DNA from: Alteromonas halophila
GTDB lineage: Bacteria > Pseudomonadota > Gammaproteobacteria > Enterobacterales > Alteromonadaceae
Assembly (NCBI RefSeq): GCF_014651815.1
Contig: NZ_BMXP01000003.1
Location: 248,001-312,000, forward strand
DNA length: 64,000 nt
Reading direction: 5' to 3'
The translations under genes were made by a program, and so were the position numbers. The stretch's first letter is position 1. Every line of letters starts with the position of its first letter. The notes beneath the pieces are model-generated. The model did not search any database, was not told the DNA's origin, and worked only from the letters and a program-made list of their open reading frames with translations. Of the stretch, positions 18,751-27,730 are shown piece by piece.

Positions 18751-19974
18751 ATGAATAAGAAATTTACACTGGCGAGCCTAACCCTTGCTTTGCTTTCTGC
18801 GCCCGTTTTCGCGCAACAGGACGATGCTCCTGATTATGACAGCTGGATAGGCCTGTTCGGCACAAAGTACTCCACCGATGAAGATCGTGATGCGCCCGGT
18901 ATTGTAGACGACGGAAAAGGTATGGGCCTGGAATACGGCTTTCGCTTCACGCAAAGCTGGGCAGCGCGTATTGAATATACCGCGCTTGAACTGGACTATG
19001 TTGATGGCACTGCTGCAGAGCGCAATGATTCGGGCCATATGATCGGTGCAGATGCCATGTACTTCCTTCCCGATGACGTTTTCTATTTCTTCGGCGGTAT
19101 TAAGCATCAGAACATGGCCGATAGTTACACGCTGGGTAACATCGGTATTGGTAAGCACTGGAATGCCGGTGATCGTGTTAAATTCATCACCGAGGTTGCG
19201 GCGTACCACGACTTTGATGAGAATTTTAACGACTACAGTGTAAAGCTGGGCCTGGCCATTCCATTTGGTAGTGCAGGATCGTCGTCCGCCAGCAGTAGCA
19301 TGCCAGCTGCACCGGCTGACAGCGACAATGATGGCGTTGTTAACAGCAATGACCGTTGCCCAAATACCCCTGCTGGCACCCGGGTTGATGCAAACGGGTG
19401 TGCCATGGAAGCGGATGATGACAACGATGGCGTGATGAACAGTGCCGATCAGTGTCCTAACACGCGCACCGGTGCAGAGGTTGATGCGAATGGCTGTGAG
19501 ATCAAAGATTCAGACATGGACGGCGTTCGCGACCGTAACGATGAGTGTGCTGACACACCTCGGGGTGACAAGGTCGACGCAAACGGCTGTACTATCTTTG
19601 ATGAAGAAGAAGTGTCGATTACGCTGCGCGTTCTGTTTGACCGTGAGAGCGCAGTAGTGGAACAGCCTAATGATCCTGAAATTCAGGCATTTGCAGACTT
19701 TATGAAACGTTACGGCAGCACCTCAGCCACCATCGAAGGGCATACGTCAGCACCGGGTACCGAAGCGTACAATATGGACCTGTCTAAACGCCGTGCTGCC
19801 TCGTTCAAAGACCTGATGGTAGACCAGTATGGAATTGCCGCCGACCGTCTTGACACAGTGGGCTATGGTGAAACACAGCTACTTGATACTGACAACGACG
19901 CAGAAGCGCACCGGGTTAACCGTCGTATTTCAGTGAGCGTGTCTGAAATGGTTAAAGTACCGGAAGAACGTTAA
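18751..19974 (+). CDS. OmpA-like porin with thrombospondin-3 repeats
   Basis: Outer-membrane protein of 407 residues. Order: signal peptide ending at PVFA (about residue 21), N-terminal beta-barrel of about 160 residues (SWIGLFGTKYS to YSVKLGLAIPFG), a Ser/Ala/Pro hinge, then three calcium-binding TSP3-type repeats (DSDNDGVVNSNDRCPNTPAG and two further copies, each ending VDANGC). Last is the OmpA C-terminal peptidoglycan-binding domain (ATIEGHTSAPGTEAYNMDL, NRRISVSV). The Asp of the usual T-D pair is Ser333 here, while the Arg of SKRRAAS is kept. It is monocistronic, with a strong terminator after it. Confidence 0.9.
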   Translation: MNKKFTLASLTLALLSAPVFAQQDDAPDYDSWIGLFGTKYSTDEDRDAPGIVDDGKGMGLEYGFRFTQSWAARIEYTALELDYVDGTAAERNDSGHMIGADAMYFLPDDVFYFFGGIKHQNMADSYTLGNIGIGKHWNAGDRVKFITEVAAYHDFDENFNDYSVKLGLAIPFGSAGSSSASSSMPAAPADSDNDGVVNSNDRCPNTPAGTRVDANGCAMEADDDNDGVMNSADQCPNTRTGAEVDANGCEIKDSDMDGVRDRNDECADTPRGDKVDANGCTIFDEEEVSITLRVLFDRESAVVEQPNDPEIQAFADFMKRYGSTSATIEGHTSAPGTEAYNMDLSKRRAASFKDLMVDQYGIAADRLDTVGYGETQLLDTDNDAEAHRVNRRISVSVSEMVKVPEER

Positions 19975-20008
19975 GAACAGCCGCCCGGCGTAGTCGGGCG
20001 CAGTGATT

Positions 20009-20046
20009 AAAAAACCGCTGTAGGCGTTGCCTGACAGCGGTTTTTT
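20009..20046. terminator. Bidirectional terminator, OmpA gene and dnaB
   Basis: AAAAAACCGCTGT (20009-20021) and ACAGCGGTTTTTT (20034-20046) form a 13-bp stem with T-tracts on both strands, in the gap between the convergent OmpA-like gene and dnaB. Confidence 0.88.
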
Positions 20047-20083
20047 ATTGGTTCAGTGCCAGCCACCCTGTAACGCTCTCAGA

Positions 20084-21475
20084 TTAATACTCGTCGCTGA
20101 CCGCCGGGCCCGCGTAATTATCAAACCGGGAGAACTGCCCCTGAAAGGTCAGACGACTGGTGCCGATTGGCCCGTTCCGCTGCTTACCGATAATAATTTC
20201 TGCAATCCCTTTGTCTTCACTGTTTTCGTGATACACCTCATCACGATAAATAAACATAATAAGGTCAGCATCCTGCTCGATGGAGCCGGACTCACGCAAG
20301 TCTGAGTTAACCGGCCGCTTGTCAGCCCGCTGTTCCAGACTCCGGTTTAGCTGCGACAGCGCGACCACAGGCACTTCCAGTTCTTTGGCCAGGGCTTTTA
20401 GTGAGCGGGAAATTTCAGCAATTTCCAGGGTGCGGTTTTCACTTAAGCTGGGCACCCGCATCAGTTGCAGATAATCGACCATGATCATGCTGATCCCGCC
20501 CCGTTCGCGCGCCAGCTTTCTGGCCCGAGAGCGCACATCCATAGGTGTCAGGCCAGACGAATCATCAACAAAAAGGTTATCTTTATCTTTCAGCATCGCC
20601 ATGGTGTTGGAAATGCGTGCCCAGTCTTCATCATCCAGCTGGGCGGTACGGATTTTAGTCTGATCGACACGGCTTAGCGAGGCCAGCATCCGCATCATGA
20701 TTTGCTCAGAAGGCATTTCCAGACTAAACACCAGCACCGGTTTTTCTTCCAGCATCATGGCGTTCTCAACCAGGTTCATGGCAAACGTTGTTTTACCCAT
20801 AGAAGGCCGTGCCGCTACAATCACCAGATCGGAGGGCTGAAGGCCACTGGTTTTTTTATCCAGATCGGTAAAGCCAGTGGAAACACCCGTCACCTCTTTA
20901 TTGGACTTTAACAGCAGCTCCAGCCGGTCAACCGTCTTGCCAAGTACAGAGTCTATGTCGCGCGGGCCTTCGTTCTCACCGGTACGGCGTTCAGCAATCT
21001 CAAACACCTTGCTCTCAGCCATATCAAGAATATCGGCGCTCTCACGGCCCTGTGGATTATAGCCAACCTCGGCGATCTCGTGTGCCACACCAATCAGTTC
21101 GCGGGTAATGGCCCGTTCGCTGATAATTTTTGCATAGGACACCACGTTAGCAGAGCTCGGCGTATTGCGCGCCAGCTCGCCCAGATAGGCGAAGCCGCCG
21201 GCGTCTTCCAGTTCATCGTGACGTTCCAGCTCTTCAGAAACGGTAATCAGATCAACCGGAGAACTGGCACTAAGCAGACGCACAATGGCGCGAAAAATAA
21301 ACTGATGAGAGCGGTTATAAAAGTCGGTTTCACTGACCACTTCGGCCACTTTATCCCAGCTGTCGGGATCGATAAGCATACTACCCAGCACTGATTGCTC
21401 CGCTTCAATGCTGTGCGGCGGCACTTTCAGTTTTTCAATATTCTTATCGTCTTTCGAGGAAGAAACGACTTTCAC
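20084..21475 (-). CDS. dnaB: Replicative DNA helicase DnaB
   Basis: Hexameric helicase at the replication fork. The N-terminal domain starts KVPPHSIEAEQSVLGSML; the RecA-like domain has Walker A (ARPSMGKTTFAMNL), the SLEMPSEQIMMRML motif, SMIMVDYLQLM (Walker B), and the C-terminal LRESGSIEQDADLIMFIYRD and IIGKQRNGPIG motifs. I chose the GTG at 21475, preceded by GGAG 9 bases upstream; the longer frame to 21535 adds 20 residues with no DnaB similarity. This gives 463 residues, as in E. coli (471). In several relatives dnaB follows rplI directly; here about 6 kb of other genes lie between. Confidence 0.96.
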   Translation of the reverse strand: MKVVSSSKDDKNIEKLKVPPHSIEAEQSVLGSMLIDPDSWDKVAEVVSETDFYNRSHQFIFRAIVRLLSASSPVDLITVSEELERHDELEDAGGFAYLGELARNTPSSANVVSYAKIISERAITRELIGVAHEIAEVGYNPQGRESADILDMAESKVFEIAERRTGENEGPRDIDSVLGKTVDRLELLLKSNKEVTGVSTGFTDLDKKTSGLQPSDLVIVAARPSMGKTTFAMNLVENAMMLEEKPVLVFSLEMPSEQIMMRMLASLSRVDQTKIRTAQLDDEDWARISNTMAMLKDKDNLFVDDSSGLTPMDVRSRARKLARERGGISMIMVDYLQLMRVPSLSENRTLEIAEISRSLKALAKELEVPVVALSQLNRSLEQRADKRPVNSDLRESGSIEQDADLIMFIYRDEVYHENSEDKGIAEIIIGKQRNGPIGTSRLTFQGQFSRFDNYAGPAVSDEY

Positions 21476-21891
21476 GCAGACCCGCTCCGTTGCTAGTGTA
21501 AGGTGCCCATTATGCGACAATTCTACCGTCAACAACAGCCATCATTGCATTCGCGCTAATTGCGGTCAGCGGTAAAACCACACTACCACCGTTTCAATAC
21601 TGCACGGCCTTCACTGAACCGCAACGAAATGCCATACTTTGGCCAGTAATTGTAGAAGTCGGACCAGCAATTATCCTTTTTTTGTCATTTGCGTTCGGGC
21701 ATCATGCCGAATTTAGCAATAAAATATTATGGTGCAGATAGCATCAGCACGTTAAACAAGTGTCTTCATCAAGACTACTGCGCCAATAGCTGCTGAGTTT
21801 ATTGTGTTTTACAGTTAAACGCACTGGCCATCTGGGCAAGTCACCTTACGTTATACAGCCGATGATTCAGTGTCATAGCCATTGAGTAGTT
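21476..21891. other. Gene-free gap between dnaB and sensor gene
   Basis: About 415 bases with no convincing frame on either strand. It must hold the promoters of dnaB (leftward) and the sensor protein gene (rightward). One imperfect hairpin is visible: TTCGGGCAT next to ATGCCGAA (about 21690-21711). The AT-rich stretch near 21718-21732 could contain a -10 element, but I cannot place a promoter with confidence. Confidence 0.5.
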
Positions 21892-23733
21892 ATGTTTTTC
21901 AGAAGTTTAATAGTCCTTATTGTCACGCTCTGTGCAATGCCGGATGCGTACAGCAGTGAGCAGCTGACCTACGAACAGGAGCGCACCCGGGTCTTATCGA
22001 TGGATGCAGAGTTACGGCTGCAGGCAGTGAATGAGGGCCTGTCATTCAACACACAAACGGTACTGGGAAAGCACTTTTACAATACCGTTGTAATGCAAAC
22101 CCCGGGTGAATTATCGCATTTTACAATACCTCAGGGGGCACTACGTACGTTACGCGACACCTATCCGAAGTACTTTCTTGAGCATCAGATTCTTAGCAAT
22201 GGCTTATCGCAACGCTCTGTTGTCTCACGCATGCAGCAACTTGATGAACTGGCAGACCAGGCGAACACACAGCAATGGCCGCGCCTGGTGCGTCTGGCAA
22301 CCAAACGCCATGTCGCGCTGCTTCTGTCGCAAGGGCTGTATTACAGAGCCATTGGCCGTATCCGGGATGTGATTCCAGCCGGCGGTGAGCATACGCTTTC
22401 CAATCCGTACGACTATTCGCTGGATGCCATCTATCACGACCTTGCCATGGCTTATCGCAATGGCGGCAATCTCACACAATCGCTTTATTACTGTAACCAG
22501 CTCTCTCAGACTCTGAGCTTCAAAGCGCAAAGTACAGCGTTGGGCGATGTGTGTCGCAGCCGCACTCTGACTGCTCAGGGTAATTATACAGCCGCCCTTA
22601 AAACAGCCAGCGAAGTTCTTGAATTTGGCCGTGAACAGCAATCGGGCATGCTGATGGCCGTAGCCAATCACGCTATTGCAGAAGCGTATTTCGCCATGAA
22701 TAACACTGCGCTGGCTGAGCAGTTTGCCCTGTCGGGATTAGCCGGTGCTGAACGATATCCGACGCTGACAGAGGTACCAGGCGCGCAGTTGCAACTGTTG
22801 CTGCTGCAAATCGCGGTTGCCAAAGCGGATACTGACAGCGCGCAGCGCTATCTGACGCAGTTGCGTACATCGAATAAGACACCCTATGCGGGTATCAATG
22901 CGGCCATGCTCCTGCAACTCGAAGCCGACATTGCATTGCTGAACAATGACACAGATCAGGCTCTGACAGTCTATCAGCAACTTCAAAGCCAGCAGCGTGT
23001 GGTGCAGGACCAGCAACTTCAGGATACCCGGGTAGCTGGCATCGACCAGCCGCTACAGCAGCAACAGAATACGCTGGCCAGGATCAAGCAGCGAAACGAT
23101 ACATCGCGTTCACGTAATCTGACTATCCTGGCCATGTTTACTACCACTATCAGTATTGTCTGTGGCATTGCTGTGTACCGCCTTTACCGGCATAAAACCA
23201 CCATTGAGAGCTTTGCCCGGCTAGACCAGCTTACCAGTGTGGAAAACCGCTGGTTTGCTATGAAGGCCATTAGCCACAGACTGTCCCACATGGATCGCGC
23301 GAACGACAAAGCCTGCGTCGCGCTATTGGATATTGACCGCTTTAAACATATTAATGATCGCTTTGGCTATGAAACAGGCGACATGTTACTGGCGAAAATC
23401 GCCAAGGTCCTGAAATACCAGTTACGCCGTGAAGATGTCATTGGCCGCTACGGCGGCGGCGAATTTATCCTTATGTTGACAGGCACCGCGTTACAGGATG
23501 GACTTAGAAAAGTCGATGAGCTTCGCAAGGCCATTGAACAACAGCCTATGACCGACAAAGACGAGGATATCGCGCTGCGCTTTTCCTGTGGACTGGTAGA
23601 GGTTAGCAACAGTGCCCGCTTCGATGACGTGATTGGCGTATGTGATAGGTTGCTAACTGATGCCAAAAAGCGTGGTCGTAATCTGACCAGCTATAGTGAG
23701 CTGGGCCCTTCTCACACGGCTGACTGCGCCTGA
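21892..23733 (+). CDS. Periplasmic-TPR sensor with degenerate GGDEF domain
   Basis: A 613-residue membrane protein: signal peptide (SLIVLIVTLCAMPDAYS), a long helical repeat region of TPR type outside the membrane (about 30-400), one membrane helix (NLTILAMFTTTISIVCGIAV, about 409-430), then a cytoplasmic GGDEF domain (about 445-605). The domain keeps LLDIDRFKHINDRFGYETGD, but its signature is RYGGGEF: the acidic third residue of GG(D/E)EF is Gly523. That residue binds the catalytic metal in active diguanylate cyclases, so cyclase activity is doubtful and a binding or effector role is possible. It is monocistronic and convergent with the lipoprotein gene downstream. Confidence 0.88.
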   Translation: MFFRSLIVLIVTLCAMPDAYSSEQLTYEQERTRVLSMDAELRLQAVNEGLSFNTQTVLGKHFYNTVVMQTPGELSHFTIPQGALRTLRDTYPKYFLEHQILSNGLSQRSVVSRMQQLDELADQANTQQWPRLVRLATKRHVALLLSQGLYYRAIGRIRDVIPAGGEHTLSNPYDYSLDAIYHDLAMAYRNGGNLTQSLYYCNQLSQTLSFKAQSTALGDVCRSRTLTAQGNYTAALKTASEVLEFGREQQSGMLMAVANHAIAEAYFAMNNTALAEQFALSGLAGAERYPTLTEVPGAQLQLLLLQIAVAKADTDSAQRYLTQLRTSNKTPYAGINAAMLLQLEADIALLNNDTDQALTVYQQLQSQQRVVQDQQLQDTRVAGIDQPLQQQQNTLARIKQRNDTSRSRNLTILAMFTTTISIVCGIAVYRLYRHKTTIESFARLDQLTSVENRWFAMKAISHRLSHMDRANDKACVALLDIDRFKHINDRFGYETGDMLLAKIAKVLKYQLRREDVIGRYGGGEFILMLTGTALQDGLRKVDELRKAIEQQPMTDKDEDIALRFSCGLVEVSNSARFDDVIGVCDRLLTDAKKRGRNLTSYSELGPSHTADCA

Positions 23734-23750
23734 TACGACGTCCCTGTATC

Positions 23751-24239
23751 TCAGGACATAACGTCAGTTTGCGATGCCGCCTTCTCCAGCCTGAAGAAAA
23801 CACCGTCAATGACGGTGTAGGCCGCCCCGTCGGGCTGAAGCAACAACGTCTGACCCAGTTTTGGTCCCGCCTCATCACAGCTAACCTGGATTTCTCTGAC
23901 CTTGTCGTTATTACCAAATAAGGCGTCTGGGGCGACCCGGTAGTGTTGCATGACCTCTCCGGCGGGTAATGTTCGACTGGCATAGTGTGGCGATGAACAA
24001 TGATGCTGGCCAAGCTGCGCCTGATCATCTAAATACGTAATCGATGCCCCCAGCTGTTGGCCCGCCTGATTAGGGCTCATCGCCGCAATACCCGGCTGCA
24101 AGGTCTCTGTGACTATCCAGGTGCCTTCGTAGTCTTCCTTTTGCATGGCACAGCCTGACGCAAGCAGGTTTACTGCCAGCGCTAACGCAAGGCCAGATGG
24201 CCAGACACCAAAGGAATAACGGCGTTTTTTGTTTTGCAC
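23751..24239 (-). CDS. Predicted lipoprotein, unknown function
   Basis: 162 residues starting from a GTG at 24239, with AGGAG 8 bases before it. The basic N-terminus (QNKKRRYS) and hydrophobic stretch lead to a lipobox LLASGC, so the mature protein would be lipid-anchored at that Cys (residue 30). The rest is soluble, with two extra Cys (HHCSS, VSCDEAG) that might form a disulfide. No known family recognised; the EGTWIVTETLQPG start of the mature part resembles small beta-barrel lipoproteins, but this is a guess. It ends 17 bases from the convergent sensor gene. Confidence 0.7.
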   Translation of the reverse strand: MQNKKRRYSFGVWPSGLALALAVNLLASGCAMQKEDYEGTWIVTETLQPGIAAMSPNQAGQQLGASITYLDDQAQLGQHHCSSPHYASRTLPAGEVMQHYRVAPDALFGNNDKVREIQVSCDEAGPKLGQTLLLQPDGAAYTVIDGVFFRLEKAASQTDVMS

Positions 24240-24476
24240 TTACTTCTCTCCTCACACTGACACCATCGCTGCACCTGCGGGCGCAAGTCAGCTGGTATCA
24301 CTGTACTGATATGGGGTGTTTAGCGGTATGTTTCCATGAGCCTGAACGACGCAAGGACGTCATTCATCCCAAGCCGGTACATTTCTTGAAACCTGACATG
24401 TTTATGCCGCAAACATCTATAAAAAGTGGTCCAGCTCACTAATGCGTGAGCAATTTGAAACAATAAGGGGGACACA

Positions 24477-24713
24477 ATGGCAAAATTCACTACTCAGCGA
24501 TGTTTACTTACGTTTGCCTTTGTCATGCAGATTTGGTCATTCACTACTTACGCCAATAATTCGCTGGAAGATCAGATTCTTGCAGCTGACGCCCGGCTAT
24601 TTGGCGCGTTTAATCAGTGTGATATCAGCACGTTTTCATCGATGCTGGATGGCAATCCAGGGAAGATGCGGATAAGTCTATCGCCGCTTAGGCTTACTCG
24701 TACCTTCCTTTAG
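24477..24713 (+). pseudogene. Truncated secreted NTF2/DUF4440-like remnant
   Basis: The frame opens with AAGGGGG before an ATG at 24477, encodes a signal peptide (TFAFVMQIWSFTTYA) and then SLEDQILAADARLFGAFNQC, which looks like the first helix of a SnoaL/DUF4440 domain. After about residue 57 the similarity stops, and the frame ends 78 codons in, far short of the about 150 residues such proteins need. The loss of the second half suggests a deletion that joined the 5' end to unrelated sequence. The expressed product, if any, would not fold as a full domain. Confidence 0.5.
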
Positions 24714-24770
24714 CTACGGTCATTGACGGTACAGGAAAGGCGTCCCTCGACTGTACACGTCACTTCAGTT

Positions 24771-25754
24771 TTAATTATCCAGTGTAATACGGCCACTGAC
24801 GGTAGAGACATCCACCCGCGCCTGACCACCATTGTGAATGAATTCCAGCCACCGGCGTGGACCATACTTGGCTTTCTGCATCTCATCTTCAGAGATTTTG
24901 TTAATGATGCGACCGCCGGCATGGGCTTCAATATCGAACTGTGCAGAGACGTCCGGCTGAAAGTTCAGGGTAATACTGCCCCCTACCGACGACGCACGGA
25001 CATCGCCATTGCGATTAAGACTAAGTTCAGCTTCAACCCGACCGTTCACGGTCTCGATATTCAGATCATCCACGGCCTGCATCGCCAGCTTAATATTCCC
25101 GTTGACGGATTCAACCCACAGCTCGGGACTACTTGAGCGGATATTAATATTCCCGTTAACCGACGAAAAGCGGGCATCTTTGTCGCTTTGATGATCACCA
25201 AAGATATCGCCGTTGACCGTTTCTATCGTCACATCACCTGAAATTTCACCCACATCGATATCCCCGTTCACGGCCTCCAGCTCCACGCGTCCCTGAATAT
25301 TACGGGATTCTATGTCGCCGTTGACCACTTCGACGCTGACACTGTTTTTAAGGTTCCGCAGCGCCACATTGGCATTAATGGAAGAATAGTGCACGCGGCT
25401 GCCATGGGGGACATGAATGGTCAGATCATCGCCTTCATTGCTGCGCCAGTTTCGCCAGTCTCTGCCGCTTCGCGCAACCTCTATTTTAAGTTCAACCTCG
25501 TTACCGCTTTTTTCAAAGCTCACCTCGTCGGTATTCTCCCCGACTTCACCGACAACTTTTACGCTATTTTTGTCCCAGCCAATGATTTCTGCTTTACCGT
25601 TCATATGCTCAATATCAACGTAAGGCGCGTCTGAGGTATCGATAGACCGATCAATACGCTCACCCGACAGCGCGACCTGGCTGAGTAAAGTCATGCTGAC
25701 GCCTGCCAGCCAGGCGAGACCAGCGCCCTTTCTGAATGCGAATACTGTTTTCAT
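24771..25754 (-). CDS. Secreted DUF4097-type beta-repeat protein
   Basis: A 327-residue protein with an N-terminal signal (LAWLAGVSMTLLSQVALSG) and then a regular array of short beta-strand repeats centred on VNGDI/VNGNI (for example VEVVNGDIES, LEAVNGDIDVG, IETVNGDIFG, SSVNGNINIR, ESVNGNIKLA, IETVNGRVEA). This is the DUF4097 / adhesin-like pattern, expected to form a right-handed parallel beta-sheet. It lies 17 bases after the anti-sigma-like gene and is probably the structural output of the same sigma unit, facing the periplasm or outer surface. Biochemical function is unknown. Confidence 0.82.
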   Translation of the reverse strand: MKTVFAFRKGAGLAWLAGVSMTLLSQVALSGERIDRSIDTSDAPYVDIEHMNGKAEIIGWDKNSVKVVGEVGENTDEVSFEKSGNEVELKIEVARSGRDWRNWRSNEGDDLTIHVPHGSRVHYSSINANVALRNLKNSVSVEVVNGDIESRNIQGRVELEAVNGDIDVGEISGDVTIETVNGDIFGDHQSDKDARFSSVNGNINIRSSSPELWVESVNGNIKLAMQAVDDLNIETVNGRVEAELSLNRNGDVRASSVGGSITLNFQPDVSAQFDIEAHAGGRIINKISEDEMQKAKYGPRRWLEFIHNGGQARVDVSTVSGRITLDN

Positions 25755-25771
25755 AACTGCTTACCTTGTCG

Positions 25772-26281
25772 TTAAATTCGTTGCCATTTCGGCGCATGAA
25801 CGCGCTCGATCAATGTAATTTGTTGCTGATACACATTTTGCAGCATTCTTAGCAGCGCCGGATTATCCGGATCCTCTGCCAGTGCGGCTTTTATCGCCGC
25901 TGCCGCATCATCCAGCTCGTCGAGCTGCTGTTGCCAGTTATCTGCCAGTGCCGGTGTATCGGTATACTCCACCAGCAAGGCTTGCTTTTGCTGTTCATGC
26001 TGCTGACTCAGTGCCTGTACCAGGGCTTCGCCGGTAATGGCCGACGGCTCCGTTGGACCGGACGGTTGTTGCAGGCTGTACCAGCTAACCATTGCGATGA
26101 GTGCGACGCTGGCTGCCATGGCTGCCCAGCCACTTCGCCACCCCGGTTTTGCGGTGCTCGTGTCAGCCTCATTTTCCAGTGCCAGCGCCACGCCACGCCA
26201 TAAGTCCCGCTCCGGGTGTTTCTCTTCGGGCAATGTATCGAGCTGTTGCTTCAGCGCATCATCAAAATTAGTCTTCGTCAT
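25772..26281 (-). CDS. Putative anti-sigma factor, membrane-anchored
   Basis: 169 residues: a cytoplasmic N-terminus with DDALKQQLDTLPEEKHPERDLW, one membrane helix (GWAAMAASVALIAMVSWYSL, about 60-80), and a periplasmic, helical, Gln/Ala-rich domain. Its start overlaps the sigma-factor gene by 14 bases, the usual coupling for a sigma/anti-sigma pair. I do not see a zinc-binding ZAS motif (HxxxCxxC), so it is not a classical ZAS anti-sigma factor. The assignment rests on topology and position. Confidence 0.68.
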   Translation of the reverse strand: MTKTNFDDALKQQLDTLPEEKHPERDLWRGVALALENEADTSTAKPGWRSGWAAMAASVALIAMVSWYSLQQPSGPTEPSAITGEALVQALSQQHEQQKQALLVEYTDTPALADNWQQQLDELDDAAAAIKAALAEDPDNPALLRMLQNVYQQQITLIERVHAPKWQRI

Positions 26282-26843
26282 AACCCATCCACGCTTTTAA
26301 AAGTTGTCTGGCGCGATGAAACTGCGCCTTACTCGAGCCCACTGCCATGCCCAGCATACTGGCGATATCCTCATGTCGATAACCTTCAATGGCATGCAGT
26401 ACAAATACCATCCTTGCCCGTTCCGGCAGCCGCACAATCAGTGCTTCCAAGTCTATGCTATGCGCGTCTGCCGGTGCGGCGTGATACTGCGCCTCGGACT
26501 CATCAATACTGAACATTCGCTGAAACCAGCCGCGCTGCTTGCGCATATAACTCACTGTTACATTAGCGGCGACACTGTGTAACCAGGTTGAAAACCGGCT
26601 CTGACCAGTAAAGTTACTTATTTTACGCCACAGCTGAATAAAGACTTCCTGCGTCGCATCTTCGGCGAGCGCTTTATCACCGGTCAGGCGATAGCACAAT
26701 GCATACACCCGCTTGACGTGCGCGTCATAAAGTTCGTGATACGCAAGCGTATCACCGCCCTTCACCGACTCGATCAGTGTCTGCTCTCGTGCCCGGGAAA
26801 ATGTCTCTTGCGCATCCACCACCGTGCAGGACGACTGCTCCAT
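26268..26843 (-). CDS. ECF-type RNA polymerase sigma factor
   Basis: 191 residues. Region 2 is seen in YHELYDAHVKRVYALCYRLT and EDATQEVFIQLWRKISNF, with FSTWLHSVAANVTVSYMRKQ covering the -10-binding part. Region 4 is LPERARMVFVLHAIEGYRH then EDIASMLGMAVGSSKAQFHR, the helix-turn-helix for -35 recognition. It heads a three-gene unit: sigma, membrane anti-sigma, DUF4097 protein. Such factors usually activate their own operon; the 93-base gap upstream to the transcript of the MOSC gene would contain that promoter. Confidence 0.92.
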   Translation of the reverse strand: MEQSSCTVVDAQETFSRAREQTLIESVKGGDTLAYHELYDAHVKRVYALCYRLTGDKALAEDATQEVFIQLWRKISNFTGQSRFSTWLHSVAANVTVSYMRKQRGWFQRMFSIDESEAQYHAAPADAHSIDLEALIVRLPERARMVFVLHAIEGYRHEDIASMLGMAVGSSKAQFHRARQLLKAWMGYDED

Positions 26844-27020
26844 AGTTATAGGTTCCGCTGGTTGTGCATCATGGGGAAAATTTAACCTTTTCCGCGTGAT
26901 GCATCTTCTTGTTTGTTATATGGTTAGTCGTAGCCTATGTCACAAAGGTTTAAAGCGCCAAAAAATCTTTTGTGCCGCACGGTAAGTGACATAACAAGGC
27001 TAACCACAAGGAGTGACGGT

Positions 27021-27650
27021 ATGAATATTCACAGCCTGTTTGCGGGAAAGCCCGCTCCATTCGGACCGCGCGGCGCGCCAAGCAGCATCATTAAGCACCC
27101 TGTCAGCAGTATCCGGGTTCATAAAACCCATACTGATGAAGATGAGCAGGGCAATAAAAAGCTGCATGGCGGACCGGAGAAAGTACTGCATCAGTACAGC
27201 CTGCAAGGCTACGAATTACTGAACGATCACTTTCCTCACGGTGCATTCGCGCCGGGCAGTATCGGCGAAAACCTGCTGGTTGCTGAAATGACCGACAACA
27301 ATGTTTATATCGGTGATATTTATCAGATCGGTAAGGTTCAGGTACAGGTTTGTGCACCGCGTGCGCCGTGCAACAAAATATCTCAGCGCTATGATATTCG
27401 TAATCTGGACCGGTTCGTAGCAGAGCATGGCATCACTGGCTGGTATTACCGGGTTATTCAGACCGGCACCTTGTTTGAAATGGATGAGGTCATCCGGATA
27501 TCGCGTCCGGATACTACGCTGAGTGTCGCCACCCTTACCAAAGGACTGAAACTCAAAGACGCAGATATTGCCCGGCAGGGTGAAGCGCTGGCAGAACTGG
27601 ATCCGGAATGGCGGCAGAAATGTGCACGCGTGATCGCCGCGGCATCCTGA
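27021..27650 (+). CDS. MOSC-domain protein (YiiM-like)
   Basis: MOSC domains bind a molybdenum cofactor and mobilise sulfur; YiiM-type proteins help detoxify N-hydroxylated bases and related compounds. I start at the ATG at 27021 with AAGGAG 7 bases upstream; an in-frame start at 26937 would add unrelated residues. Core motifs are KTHTDEDEQGNKKLHGGPEK, FGPRGAPSSI, and the conserved Cys region VQVCAPRAPCNKISQRY. Length 209 is a little below E. coli YiiM (224). It is monocistronic, divergent from the sigma operon. Confidence 0.88.
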   Translation: MNIHSLFAGKPAPFGPRGAPSSIIKHPVSSIRVHKTHTDEDEQGNKKLHGGPEKVLHQYSLQGYELLNDHFPHGAFAPGSIGENLLVAEMTDNNVYIGDIYQIGKVQVQVCAPRAPCNKISQRYDIRNLDRFVAEHGITGWYYRVIQTGTLFEMDEVIRISRPDTTLSVATLTKGLKLKDADIARQGEALAELDPEWRQKCARVIAAAS

Positions 27651-27675
27651 GTTAGAAAGAAGGGATTACGGATAC

Positions 27676-27705
27676 AAAAAAGCCGCAGATGACTGCGGCT
27701 TTTTT
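27676..27705. terminator. Bidirectional terminator, MOSC gene and rplI
   Basis: AAAAAAGCCGCAG (27676-27688) and CTGCGGCTTTTT (27693-27704) form a strong stem with a 4-base loop and T-tracts on both strands, between the convergent MOSC gene and rplI. Confidence 0.9.
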
Positions 27706-27730
27706 ACGATAACCAGAATCTGGCGACTGC

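Noticed and set aside
24442..24675. 77-codon plus-strand frame overlapping the NTF2-like remnant
   Set aside because: Other frame; the signal peptide and ribosome binding site belong to the frame at 24477.
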